This document shows, in pieces, positions 35,804-47,384 of a stretch of DNA of 64,000 nt. The DNA comes from Larix kaempferi (lineage: Eukaryota; Streptophyta; Pinopsida; Pinales; Pinaceae). The notes under the pieces were generated by a model. That model was not told the origin of the DNA. It did no database searches and saw only the letters and a program-made list of their open reading frames with translations. Position 1 is the stretch's first letter; each line of letters opens with the position of its first letter. A program made the translations under genes and the position numbers. The stretch spans positions 33,350,001 to 33,414,000 of the forward strand of contig BSBM01000372.1 of NCBI GenBank assembly GCA_027924585.1, written 5' to 3'.

Positions 35804-36584
35804 GCCTCCTGCACTGAATACGAGATCGGAGAATACAAAAAACATTTTCAGAAGTTCCGCGATGTCTTTGCCTGGTCCTACACCGAAATGCTTGGCCTTG
35901 ACCCTGCTATCATAGAGCACCACATTGACACATGGCCATATGTGCCCCCTATTCGCCAAAAACAGCGCCCCATTCACCCATCAAAGCTCCCCACCGTTAA
36001 AGCAGAGATTGAGAAACTTCGTGCAGCAGGTTTCATTTATCCTATCGCATACACCACTTGGGTTTCTAACCCCATCCCTGTTAACAAAAAACAAGGCACC
36101 ATTAGGGTATGTACTAACTTCCACGATTGAAACCGAGCATGTCCCAAACACAACTTCCCAACGCCATTTATTGACCAACTCATAGATGCGTGCGCAGGGC
36201 ATGAAGTCCTATCCTTCATGGACGGTTTCTCTAGGTATAACCAGATTCAGATCCGCAAAGAAGATCAATATAAGACCGCCTTCACCACCCCATGGGGCAC
36301 CTTTGCCTATCGGGTCATGCCTTTCGACCTTAAAAATGTTGGGGCCACCTTCCAGCGAGCCATGACCTTTGTTTTCATGACTTGGTCCATATCCTATTAG
36401 TCTATCTTGACGATCTCACAGCACGTTCCAAGAAACGATCCGACCACCTTAATGACCTCCGACAAGTTTTTCTGCGTTGTCGCAAGTATCAGATCCGCTT
36501 GAACCCACTCAAGTGTGTCTTTTGCGTTCCGGCAAGACGGTTGTTAGGTTTCATTGTTTCCCATAAAGGAATCGTCGTTGACCC
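35804..36584 (+). pseudogene. Element C reverse transcriptase, truncated after the palm
   Basis: In phase after TGA 35801: FRDVFAWSYTEMLGLDP, GFIYPIAYTTWVSNP, KKQGTIRVCTNF, then TGA at 36128, SFMDGFSRYNQIQI, WGTFAYRVMPFDLKNVGATFQ. After a frameshift near 36380 the catalytic box reads VYLDDLTARS (36400-36429) and continues to LLGFIVSHKGIVVDP. Homology to B stops at 36584. No connection domain, RNase H or integrase follows, so the 3' half of pol was deleted before or during amplification of this family. Confidence 0.9.
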
Positions 36585-36916
36585 CATTGTTCAAACCAAC
36601 ACATATGTGATCCACAATCATAAACCCCATGCACATAGCATGGGGGCAGGTCATTAACTCTGCTCACTTTTTCACATGCGTGATCTCAACCATTTTTGAG
36701 GTCACATATCACTTGTATATTTGATTTAATTTGATACACCTAGTATTCTTCCCCCGCGGGTCATCATTTCTCCCCACCACTGCATCCTTGGCTTGGTGGG
36801 CTCACCTTTATTTGTAGCCATTTTTTAATCTAGTTATTTCCTTTGACCATTCCGGAGTCCTTATGACCTCTGTTTTTCACACCATTTGCACCATCATATT
36901 CATATTTCTGTGCCCG

Positions 36917-37320
36917 TGATGATGCTTGAGATCATTTCTCACTCTCACCAAAAACTTTCGGGCATTTTTTCCATGCCCTTCGCCATCTCGATTTGCGTGC
37001 CACATCGACCGTTATCAGTTTTTAGTATTCCTTATACCATCGGATTCAGTTTTTCGAGCTCATGGTGATGCTTAAGATCATTTCTCGCTCTCACCCCTAG
37101 ATTTTTCGGGCATTTTTTCACCAGCCCCTAGTCATCTCGGTTTGCGCGCCACCTCGGTCGTTATCCATTTTTGACGCTTTTTATATCACCGGATTCAGTT
37201 TTCCTAGCTCGTGATGATGTTTGAGATCATTTCTCGCTCTCTCCAGAAACAATTTCAACATTGTGTCTCGACACCTTGCTGCCTCGGTTTGCGCACCACA
37301 TTGGCCGCCATCGAATTATT
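36917..37320 (+). repeat. Tandem array, ~147-bp period, 2.7 copies
   Basis: Units start at 36917, 37063 and 37212. Each begins TGATGATGCTTGAGATCATT-like, passes TTTCGGGCATTTTTTC and CTCGGTTTGCGCGCCAC, and ends GGATTCAGTTTT-CTAGCTC. The third unit is partial. Such arrays in the 3' untranslated part of Tat-type elements are known seeds of satellite DNA. Confidence 0.8.
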
Positions 37321-37803
37321 ACACATGTATACATGAGCCATTCACTCCATTCATACTGCAATTATTTTGTTATTTTGCCACCATTCATCATCCCACAAGG
37401 AGGCCCACCAGTGTTCCCCCCAAACCCTCGCTCTTGGTTCTCATCGATGTCCCTTGATTGAACACTCTCTCCTTGCTTGGCCATTCCTTTTGTTCGGTAT
37501 AATTTTATCCCTTTTTCAGGTCGGACAAGTCCTTTACAAAAAAGGCACTTAGGGAGTTTCTGTTAAGCTCTTTTCTGACTCCTAAAAGAATGAAAAGATC
37601 GCCGAGCAATCTTGCTTCCTTTCATGCTCATTAAAGTACCTGAAAGGGCGTCTATCTGGTATAAGTTTAACCCTTTTTCCGGACCTGGTAGACTAATTAC
37701 GAAAAAGGAATACTCTAGTCACACTGGCTAGAAGAGTTCTTTATTGCATCCTTTTACGCCTTTTTGGGCCTTGGAGACTAACACACGAAAAAGAACCCCC
37801 CTG

Positions 37804-38012
37804 GAGTCTTCTTATTGCTTTCAAACTCTCTAAAATTGAAAGCAACCACGAGCATGCACCGTCCTGGGCTCATACAAATCCACACGACGGTACCATTCCA
37901 TTATTTCAGAGTCTTCTTATCACTTTCAGACTCCTTAAAATTGAAAGCAATCACGAGCACGAACTGTCCTGGGCTTGTATAAATCCACATGACAGTACCA
38001 TTTTGAGCACAC
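37804..38012 (+). repeat. 105-bp tandem duplication
   Basis: Two units (37804 and 37909), each GAGTCTTCTTAT through AAAATTGAAAGCAA and CTGTCCTGGGCT-like to GACGGTACCATT. The block just before (37640-37800) has related AACCCTTTTTCCGGACC-like phrases. Confidence 0.75.
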
Positions 38013-39238
38013 TTCTTCCAGCTCCTTAAACCATAAAGAAGTCCCCACCGGTGCTTCTCGGACCTATGATCAATCATCTCGACATCACCCCCCATAAGGT
38101 CACCTTTGTTCAGAGTATTCTGCGATATACCACCCTCAGAGTCTCCTGCCATCCTACACCAACTTGAGTATCCCTCATTCCATTCACCATCCCTGGTCCC
38201 TTAAAGCTATGATCCCCTTCCCACCAGTCAGTTTCATATGTTGCCCGATCATCCCCGCCATCATACTCTGAACAAAGGAAGTTTGAGTCCACCCACTCTG
38301 TTTGCCTAGTTATTCCCCACCTCCACAGTATGTCAATCCTACCATCAGTACTCTCACACTTTGGCTATCCACCTCGTGCTCCTATCAAGGACACATCATT
38401 GCCTTGCTAGTTGCAGGTCTCCCTCTGTCGACGCCAGCCCATCTATTCCAGAGGATAGACCCAGAGGTCCCTGCGCCTTGGACTCATCACCATCTATGGT
38501 GAGTGCCTAAGGACCATTTTGAGTGGAGTCCTCAGTGGCTCTCCGAATGGTTGTTTCTCACGTGCTCGACTTCAACACCTTGATCGCACCGTTGAGATTC
38601 GTACAGGGTATACATCCCTTCAGTTATTGGTCGAAGACCCCGGACTTCCCCGGACTTCCCCCGACTCTAACACATTGGTGAGTCACTTTGGAACACCCAG
38701 TTATATGTTCCCATGGATATCCGGGTTGCGTTGGCGATTGTATTCGGAGGCCACTCACTCAGATGCTTCCTTGAGTACCCAGTATAGCTATAGTCCAGTG
38801 TACCATTGAGGGTATGACTCCCCAACATTATAATCCAACAGTTCATCGGTTCCTCTGGTACCACACTCAGCAACACTATTGTTATTCTAGTGTATCATTT
38901 CTTCAACTCAGACATGGTCAGACCGGCAGTATGTCCCAGATTTGTGTCCCCTCTGGACCCTTATGATGTACATGTAGTTCTCCATGTATCTTTCAGGTCC
39001 CCTTTTTGGGCCTCATTGTTATTTTATATATCTTGACACGAGCATGGGTATGCTCGCCTCATCCATATATTGAGATTATTCCTCATTCATTATTGAGGTC
39101 ATGTATTTTCAGTTTTTGGAGTTTGTTCGAGACTGTTGTTTCGGGCTCTAGTTCGTTTCTTCTCTTCTCCACACCCCAGGAAAGCCATAAAAAACCTATG
39201 ATGTTTATCGGCCATACGATGAGCTCCTGCCCTCACAC

Positions 39239-39252
39239 ATCAGGGGGCAATC
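39239..39252 (+). promoter_or_regulatory. Polypurine tract of element C
   Basis: ATCAGGGGGCAATC sits directly before the 3' LTR. Its form, AGGGGGCA plus a short tail, is the same as that of B (AGGGGGCATC). Confidence 0.8.
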
Positions 39253-40020
39253 TGTTAACACCCAAAAAGTGCTCACCATCTCATCTCCCTCATTTCATGA
39301 CTCATTTGTCTATATTTCCTACTATATTTGCCTCCAAAACCTCAAAAACCCATTAAAAAGCCACCAAAAGGCCAAAAAACTTATTTTTCCCCAAAAAATA
39401 ATTTAAATTTCCTTAAAAGATAGCAAAAACCCTCTAAAAGGGCCCTAAATTCCCAAAAATCAAATAAAAGGGAATAAAAAATATAAAAAAGAGGAAAAAG
39501 AGGGAAAAAGGAAGCAAAAACTCTAAACAATTGACCTAAACCATATGGTGCCAAAAACCATGGGTCAATACTCCACCACTAAAAACCTATAAATAGGTGA
39601 TGGAGGCTCCCCATTTCACATCCACAATCTATCCTATCCTCACTCTGCCAAAATCACTCTTGAAACCCTAACTCGCCATTTGAGCTAACTTCCCATTTGA
39701 GTGCCCCTTTTGACCCATTATCCAAACACCTTGGAGAAGGAGAAGGAACCCATTGGAGCACGGAAGCAGCCCTCCTGGACTACTGTAAGAGCTCCACCAA
39801 CCTCAACATTTGAGGGAAATGTAATCTTGATCATATCATAATACAAAAAGAAAATTTTCTCTTATAGTCATTGTCTTTTATTTCTGTTAATGCACATGTT
39901 AGCTTAGATTTCATACTATTTTACTGTTTAAATTTATTGTTTTATTGAACTGCTACTAAGGAGGCCCTTCTCCTTAGTAGGTGCTCATTTGCACAAGCTA
40001 GGGTAAAAACCCTAGCTACA
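39253..40020 (+). repeat. Element C 3' LTR
   Basis: Partner of 28991-29760. TG...CA ends, TATA box at 39588-39595, and flanking AGAGG at 40021-40025. Confidence 0.94.
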
Positions 40021-40249
40021 AGAGGGATCATGGCTATGATCACTTATGACATGTATTCACCATGTATTGCCTATTCATGGCCATTGTATCAGATTGTTGT
40101 ACTATACCAACATGTACTTAGGGATACTATTGTATTATGATGAGTGAGCTGCTCCTTCCACTTGTGTCTCCATCACTCAACTTCTGAGATTTATAATGTA
40201 TTTCCGCCATCGTAGCATCAGTCTCTGACCTCACACATTAGGGGGCATC
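40021..40249 (+). other. Element B 3' end and polypurine tract
   Basis: This is the last piece of B after C: the AGAGG duplication, then 214 bp of non-coding sequence and the purine tract AGGGGGCATC (40240-40249) touching the 3' LTR. Confidence 0.85.
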
Positions 40250-41152
40250 TGTTACAACGTAATCTTCCACCTTGTGAGCATCGGCACTCTTTGGCCCACT
40301 TTATATTCTTCAGACACACTATTTTTCCCTTTTTTTTTTTCCTCCGTATGCTAGCTGCATCACTACAGCAGGCATACCCGCGAGTTGCATCACTATAGCC
40401 CGCGAGTAGCATGTAAAATGGTAAAAATCACTAGTTAATTACTTTTTACTCCCAAAAAGCAGTCATAGGGTGACCTTTGGCCCTCCATTTGCCCCGAAAC
40501 GCCTCGATGTGTCCTTTCACTTACCTTTGAGAGGACTATATATTGAGCACATATGACTTATGGACGGGAGGAGAAAGGAGAGCAAGAGAACTTTAGTGGA
40601 TTTTTGCCCTATCTTGAGTCTACACTCATTGATCCTTGTAGTTGTGAACCCCTTATGTTCACCTTCCAAACTCCTATCATAGTTTGAGTTTGCCATTCCA
40701 TGGATGATTGAAGTGGTGGAGGCACAAGTGGATTGAACCAGATCTTGGTTCAAATTGGTTGCCGACAAGAGGTCGTATCACATTGTACTTCTTGTTATTT
40801 ATTAATAGAAATACTCATATTCTCGTCCATTAATGTTGTGAATGTTGTTTATATTACATTGGGTTGCATTTACTTATAATATCATGGACCATTGCTATTG
40901 ATGATGTTAATGTCGTTTATATATTATATGCGCTTGTTGTATATTGGCTGTCAAGACTAATTTGCAAGTTCAAGTGCACAGATTGAAAGCTCCAACGGAG
41001 ATCTACATCAAACGTTTGGATCGAGGTTGGTTATGTTCTTCACTATCTTAGCATTGTCATTTATATAGCATAGCATTGAGAATTGAGTTAATTTCTGGTA
41101 GTCAGTTGTCTATTGTGGTCCCCCCAAGCCATATGAAGTTTTCTCCAACACA
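40250..41152 (+). repeat. Element B 3' LTR
   Basis: Partner of 15711-16619. Compared with the 5' LTR it lacks about 40 bp near 40300 and has an extra ~20 bp near 41010 (AAACGTTTGGATCGAGG). It is followed by the TATAT duplication at 41153-41157. Confidence 0.93.
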
Positions 41153-41157
41153 TATAT

Positions 41158-42145
41158 GATACTTCTTTAGATGTCCCCATCTATCATGGGATTAAAGAAT
41201 GATTTCATTGCCTCTATCAACACAAAGGATGCTCCCTCTCCATCTTCTTTCCTCATCTAGACTAATGATGGTTCTATTCATGAGGGAGGTGTTTTGACAC
41301 AAGTTGAGGACCATCATGGACCTCCCCGACCATACCCCATTGGGAAAATTGCTTCTTGAACAACATGAAGAATCCTATATCACTTTACACTCGACCAATG
41401 AGACCCTAGATTTCTTCTCAATTCTCCCCCACAATGGGCCAATCAACTTCCATGTGGCTTTTGTGGAGCTCTAATTACAAATCCCAAGGATGACCCCTCC
41501 AAGATGACAACTAAAATAATTATAGGTCCCCAAAGTCACACTCATTCAATATAGAGTTCTACCCTCTAGATCCATTCGAGTAGCTAGTCGTTCATTTGAA
41601 GCTTTGCCCCCTTGATGTTAGAAGACATGGACCTTTTAGATCCAAGGCTCCTCATAGGATTACATATCCAATCTCCTTTGTTGTTATAGATGACTCTAAT
41701 GGGGAGCCTTATGCTTATTATTTCACCCTTCACTCTAGTTACTGAAGTCTCCATTTGTCACTCAGCATGACTTTGTATCTTTTATCTACAATAGTTTTAT
41801 TTATTGTTATTAGCTAGTTAATTATTTCTTATTTCTTTTTATATTTTTGGTAAAGTGGCAATAAGAGTTTATTTTGCACTCCCACTATGTTTTTTACATT
41901 GGTTGTACTTTTATTCCAATTAACCTATTATTGTGGCCATTCATTTGATATTGATAAAATTATCTACAAAACAAAAGGATGACATCAATAATACTTCTCC
42001 CATGAAGGAGATAGTGGAGTAGGTTTTGCCAAAGATTGAGTTTAAGTATGTCTTTGTTGCAAAGGTTGATATGTTGGCTCTTTTACTTGCTAAATCCGAG
42101 GGATATGAGGGATCAAAGGTCAAGTGTGGTACCAACACTAGCCAT
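41158..42145. repeat. Dispersed repeat family D, copy D2, right part
   Basis: This continues copy D2 after element B and matches 1185-1660 plus 8471-9055. At 41950-42135 the plus strand still reads as coding-like sequence with one stop (KYVFVAKVDMLALLLAKSEG and KVKCGTNTS). The same words survive in copy D1 (YVFFAKVDLVALLLAKSKR). I do not recognise the protein. Conservation of a frame in two copies suggests D was a protein-coding mobile element. Confidence 0.7.
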
Positions 42146-42159
42146 GTGATTATTCATTT

Positions 42160-43100
42160 TAATTTGAATTGGGTCAAGTAGGTCTTCCAAATATGGAAAG
42201 ATTTTTTTCAATCCAAATTGATAGGCCATTACCCTATAAGAACGTTAATTGCAAGGAGAAGCCTTAGAGATCAATGATGCTCTTGAAGAAGGACAAACCT
42301 CTTATCTTGCTAGAGTTTCTCTTCATGAGTGGTAATGTACTTGTAATATTGGACTTATTCCTTCTGAGAAAAGTTGTTGGGTTTTCTCCCAAGTTTGGTT
42401 TTCCCAAGGTAAAATTCTTGTGTCTATTGTGCATGGTTATGTTTCTATGATCTTGTGTTTCCGCTAGAATTTATCAATGAAAACCATGGGATAAATGAAT
42501 GCTTGAAATCATTGTGAAATAATTGTCAAGATTTGGAAATAGATAAAAATTCAACAATCATTAAGAAAGCAAATTTCATAATCCATGGCATGGACTTACC
42601 GCATGTATCTTTGGGCAAAAGAATGCAATATTGTTGTATGTGTCTTGAACCAATGTCCACATGGGATTCGAAAGGATAAAACATTGAAGGCATCTTTAGT
42701 TGGTGAGAAGCTATAAGGAAATCCAAAGGTTATCAAATCTATATTCCAACGTAGTAGAAGACCATTGTAAGTAGGGATGTGAAGTTTGATGAGCATGGGT
42801 GGTCCTCAAGGTCACAAGAGCCTCCTATAGTGATTGAGGGCGAAAACTTGTTGTTCCATATTCAAATCTAAAATTAAAAGAAAAATTAGATTCAACTCTC
42901 AAGATTCCAACCAAGGTAAAAAGGCCTCACTACCTTCTAATTCAATGAGAAAGCTAAGATGACTTACCTAGAAATTGCAGGATGCACATGGACAATTTGG
43001 AGCACCTAAATCTACATTTCGGGTGAGTCATCCACCTAATAAGTTTCCTACTTATGTTGTGTCAATGACTTCTATTCTTGAGACATATCCTAATGACTTC
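42160..43100 (+). pseudogene. Ty1/copia remnant: LTR-like tail and integrase C-terminal part
   Basis: At 42360-42450 TGTTGGGTTTTCTCCCAAG...GTTTTCCCAAGGTAAAATTCTTGTGTC resembles the R/U5 end of plant copia LTRs; compare 60660-60715 in this window. At 42595-42860 a heavily broken frame gives pieces such as MDLPHVSLGKRMQYC, a gap, then SRDVKFDEHGWS, matching the copia segment from the end of the integrase core to the conserved RDVxFDE. Gag and protease are absent. Most of the coding sense is lost through stops and shifts. Confidence 0.65.
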
Positions 43101-44107
43101 TATTCTTGAGACATATCCTATCAACTTTATGGAGGTCGCTACAAAGCAAGGATGGTGTGATACCATGATAGAAGAGTACAACTCCATCCTCAAGAATGAT
43201 GTTTGGGAGATAGTTCCAAGACCTATTGGGAAATCAATGATTGATTCCAAAAGGTAGTTCAAGATCAAGCATGCAACTAAGGGGAGCATTGAAAAGTATA
43301 AGGCCAAGTTTGTTGCTAGATGATTTTCTCGAGAAGAGGGAGTTGACTATGATGTGAATTTTGTTCCAATTGCCACATATACCTCTATCAAAACCATCAT
43401 GCCTTTAGCCTATTGCATTGGTTGGTCTTTGTATCATATGGATGTCAAGACAACATTCTTGAATGGTATGATTGAGTAAGAGGTGTATATAAATCAACAA
43501 AGAGGTTTTGATATCCATGGGAAATAGATCCATGTTCGTAGGTTGAAGAAATCCCTTTATGCATAGAAATAGGCACAACAAGCATATTACTCTACGATCA
43601 ATGAGTATTTCCTGAAGTTAAGTTCTTCGAAGACTAGTACAAAGTCTAGTCTTTCTTTTTTCTTTGACAAATTTGATTAGTTTCCCTTGGTCTTGTATGT
43701 AGATGACCTTATCATTATAAGGGATTCTAACCACCTCATTTTGTGGTGTAAGAAAAAATTGGCCAATGAGTTGGACAAGAAGGATACTGGTTGCTGCACC
43801 ATTTTTTGGGACCAGAGGGTTGGCAAGTTGCAAGGTAAGTATAATGTGGAAATTCCAAAGAAAATTCAAATGCCAAACTACAAAACCATCTCTACCCCTA
43901 CGGTTCTGAATTTGAAGTTAGTTTGTGATGTGGATTTATATTTCATTGATCCTACACTATTAGAGTACAAAAAGGAGTGGCGGTATTGGGTTACATACCT
44001 ACCTATTCAAAGGTGGCCAAAACTTTGAAAAAGCTGCTAACAAAGGCCTAGTTCCAATCACTAAGAGAATATTGGTTTGGTGGAGAACACAGTCCTCGGA
44101 AAGGAGT
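43101..44107 (+). pseudogene. Ty1/copia reverse transcriptase, decayed
   Basis: Continuous copia-type RT with about nine stops: EYNSILKNDVWEIVPRP, KYKAKFVAR-stop-FSREEGVDYD, LYHMDVKTTFLNGMIE-stop-EVYINQQRGF, RRLKKSLYA, then catalytic LYVDDLIII (YVDD at 43696-43707), NELDKKD and AKKIQMPNY-type sequence. It ends with a purine-rich GGAAAGGAG (44098-44106) that could be the polypurine tract. RNase H is missing or unrecognisable. It joins the integrase remnant before it. Confidence 0.85.
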
Positions 44108-44640
44108 GTTAGTCCATTAACCATTAGTTTCTGTCATTTCTTATTTTTTCAAATTTTCTATTTTTAGACTAGAATTCACTAGTTGACTAGTGATTAGTCA
44201 TCAAAGGGTTATTTGTATTTAAATAATGAATTGAGCACTTGGCATGTGTTCACCACATAGAGGAGTTGTGCGTGGCGGGTGCTACTGTTTAGCCACCACA
44301 TTGAGTGTGCTTGGTGTGTATGAAAATGTGTCTACCTATTCTTGGCACATGTGGGACACATCATTTACGGAGTTACATAAATTGTGATTGATGTGTGTTG
44401 GTATGTGACCACCACAAAGAGTAGTGTGCTTGTCATGTGTTGCCATTCATCTAAAGTATTCTTGGCATATGTGTAGTGCATTACTTGGGGAGTTACACTT
44501 TTCTATTCTTGGATTGTTTTGCCATGCATGGACCCATCTCTTATTTAGTGAAAAGAGATGAATGGCACATTAGCAAAATACTAGTCATTCTAATTATTCT
44601 TTCAATGTTAATGAAAAATTATGTGGTCGCTGCTACAGAT
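44108..44640 (+). repeat. Possible copia 3' LTR remnant with internal duplication
   Basis: Begins TGTTAGTCCATTAACC right after the purine tract, as an LTR should. It contains a diverged ~117-bp duplication (44292-44376 and 44408-44498: CCACCACA, GTGTGCTTG, TATTCTTGGCA and GGAGTTACA in the same order). The 3' edge is not defined and no 5' partner exists in the window. Confidence 0.5.
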
Positions 44641-47384
44641 TTCTAGCTTGCTCATGTTGATTTGCAGATTAAATACTTCACATATCTACATTCTTATCAC
44701 TTGTCCGATTGATCTAAAATTCTTACATGCAGTGTCTGCACCTCTGATCTACGCCCTTATGCTTTTATTTTTAAAAAATCTGAAGATTTGATTGGTGTCT
44801 TAACATTTTAAGTTTCAGCTGTAGGGTAAAATATTTGTATGCAGATCTGCTCATGAATTAGAATATTTAAAGATAATAACCCTCTATCAACATCTGTCAA
44901 GAAATTTCGGTTGAATCCTCACATTGCTTTAGACGTATTTGCTACCAATTGATGACTATTCTTTGTATTTTTCTTATAATCGGGTTAATGGTTAGAAGTC
45001 CCAGTTGATGACTATTTTCCTCTTTGGGCTCTGTCATTCACATGTGAGATTTGTCTTTGCCTGCCTTCTTTATCTTTTATCAACCTTTTATTACATGTTC
45101 ACAGCCAACGCAATCAGCATCCAAATGGACATTTTGATCATTTTTTTCTTCTTTAATTATCGCACTATTGTTTCTAGTATGGTGTCCTCCATTAGGGCAC
45201 CTTCCAACTTGAGTTAACGAAATCCATACATAGGTAGACTAGCATTTTATTGGTTTTAGAAATGCATAAGTTTTTCCCTTGTATGTTTTCAATTAATGCC
45301 AGTACCTTTTCATTCCATAGATCCACAATTTTGGAAAACATACCCGGCCCATTTTTAACCTTCAAATATTAATGTGTACTTTTCATTGCACAAACCAATA
45401 TTACAAAAGAACTGTAGCTGATTCTCTGAAGGTTGATGCTCAAGTCATTTGTATTTGTAAATTCAAAGAGAAATAAACTTTTGGGAAGGAAAATATGAAC
45501 TGACCATTTAAGGTTCTTTCCCCACATTTTGATTGCCCTTCAAACATCTCTAAGAAATACTCTAAATCTATTGAATCATCCAAGTTATATTTTCTAAGAC
45601 TTGAATATCTATCATTTAGGAGGTTAAGAAAGCTGAGCCCATTGAAGCAACCGTGCTTGTAAATGCTGATCTGATGTAGGGGCTTTCTTGCATTTAGAGA
45701 CCACTTTATGGACGAAAATTTTAACATTGCTAGAGCTTCGTAGTTTCAGACAGCTTTATAAGGGCAAACCATAGCAAGCTACTACAAAACAAATAGAGTA
45801 GAGAATCAAACACCGTGATTAATAGCTTCCATTTTGATAAATTCATAGAGTGCCTGGATAGAAAAACATTAGGGCATAGAAATCCACCTCTCCTTATACC
45901 TGAGCATGGTTTGTTTTCATGCCTTTACTTCATTGCTATTAATATCCAATAATTACATTAAGAAAGAATGCAGATGCAAAAGAGAACTCCAAATTGCCCA
46001 TCCCCTCTACCATTATAGAACTACTATACAGAGTAGACAATAACCAGATTAAAGATATCCTTAGTGTTTGGTTCAATAGATAACCATTTACCACATCACA
46101 TTTTGTTATATTACTCAAAAATTGCAAACATTATAATGAGGGAAGTGTGAGGCATTAGCATGACCTTGTTACAATGCCATGCAAAATCATTAATAATTCA
46201 ACATGCTAAAACACTACATATTGATGAAGATTCCCTACGAACAGAAAATTTGTGCTAACTGGAAATCTGAGCTTTATTGTGATAATAAAAAAAACTGCAC
46301 TAGTACCCTTTGTTCCCACGAATACGAGTACGCATATCTACCTGCCACACAAACATCAGCAAATCTTAGGTTACGATTAATCCTGACTGTGCAGGCTGGC
46401 TTGGAATCAGATTAACAAAATTCAGATTGCACTGCACTATATATGAGACCTAAATATATCAAACGCTGATTTGCAGTACAGATTTTTCTTAAGTATTTTC
46501 CCGCTATTCATGATAATAAAAATGACTAGGTCAGACAAGAGAAGAGTTCACATTCAGATTGAATATTCTTAATAGCGGATACATTTGTGATCATCAATTA
46601 TCAGATACTAGTCGTAGCTTTCACTGATGACTCAAGTTGCTCCACTCTAATTTTCAATTATGCCTGTCATACAATGTTTATATTGAGGATACATGACATG
46701 CCAAATCCAGCATAGGAACATGACCTGGCCATGTTGCTAGAATAAACTTCAACAGCCCATGAAGATATCCCCGCCTTCAGAACAGAACAAAACAGGCAAG
46801 GAAAGAGTACTTGTTGGAAGTTTGGAAACATTCCTCATTTTTAACCATTAAAAACAATTAAAATTTAAGAAGCATGTTCTTAAAACTGAATAGTATAATG
46901 AAGGAATGCCTAATTTAAATGCAGTTTTCGAAACAGGAAAAATAATAAAAATAAATTTCACTTTTAACCATGTATCTAAAAAACGTTCTTAAATTGTATC
47001 TGCACTCCCTTTAATGATTTTCTGAAGTTTGGCCTTCATGGGTTTCAAATTTTCAATTGTCATTGTTATGTTGCACCTTCACTTGTATTTGACTGTGCCC
47101 ATTCGCTTCCCACCTGCACAATCTCTTCCTCGAAACTCCAAAAATACAAGTACGTTGTCTCAAAACTCATGTTCACTGTCTCATGATACACTTTCTGGAC
47201 ATGGTACTCTGTATGTCTTTCAACATCATGTAATTTCTAAACAGTATTTTATAAAGGTGAAACATCGGTTTAATCCATGCCACTAATGGCAAGGTCACTA
47301 GCCAGCAGACCATCTTCAACCCACTAGCAAACGCAGCGCCCTACCTAGTGTAAGCTTACTTTAGACAGATGTTGGCTATGGGGA
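44641..47384. other. AT-rich spacer, possibly low-copy, no gene recognised
   Basis: 2.7 kb with no partner elsewhere in the window and no domain on either strand. The longest plausible frame is minus-strand 45440-45727 (95 codons, MLKFSSIKWSLNARKPLHQI start), which is not recognisable. It could be a decayed exon, but there is no second exon to pair it with. Confidence 0.4.

Larger units (their letters stand above)
36585..39238 (+). other. Element C 3' non-coding region
   Basis: 2.65 kb between the broken RT and the purine tract. It contains two tandem arrays, described separately (36917-37320 and 37804-38012), and otherwise AT-rich sequence with no domain. Short frames on both strands are random. 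Confidence 0.65.
28991..40020 (+). mobile_element. Element C: Tat-like gypsy element inserted in B, pol truncated
   Basis: The 11.03-kb element is bounded by ~770-bp LTRs (TGTTAACACCC...AACCCTAGCTACA) and flanked by AGAGG at 28986-28990 and 40021-40025. Interior: a primer site related to that of B, a C/T-rich repeat leader, gag, protease, a linker with two zinc knuckles, and RT up to the palm, followed by 2.65 kb of non-coding repeats and a purine tract. The rest of RT, RNase H and integrase are absent. It is homologous to B in gag-PR-RT (for example both have EGNMANIS and PWEDMHH) but clearly another family. It must have moved with pol from an intact relative. Confidence 0.93.
15711..41152 (+). 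mobile_element. Element B: Tat-like Ty3/gypsy retrotransposon, itself interrupted
   Basis: The element is bounded by ~905-bp LTRs (TGTTACAACG...CTCCAACACA) and flanked by TATAT on both sides. It has a tRNA-Arg-type primer site, a long leader, gag, PR-RT-RNase H-integrase in the order of Ty3/gypsy, a second RNase H, and a spliced antisense gene downstream of pol. The extra RNase H, antisense gene and primer type together point to the Tat/Ogre lineage. Without the inserted element C (28991-40020) it would be about 14.4 kb, a normal size for that lineage. Several stops and one-base frameshifts make it inactive. Confidence 0.92.

Noticed and set aside
45440-45727. 95-codon minus-strand frame in the spacer
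   Set aside because: Could be an exon of a decayed gene, but there is no domain, partner exon or promoter.
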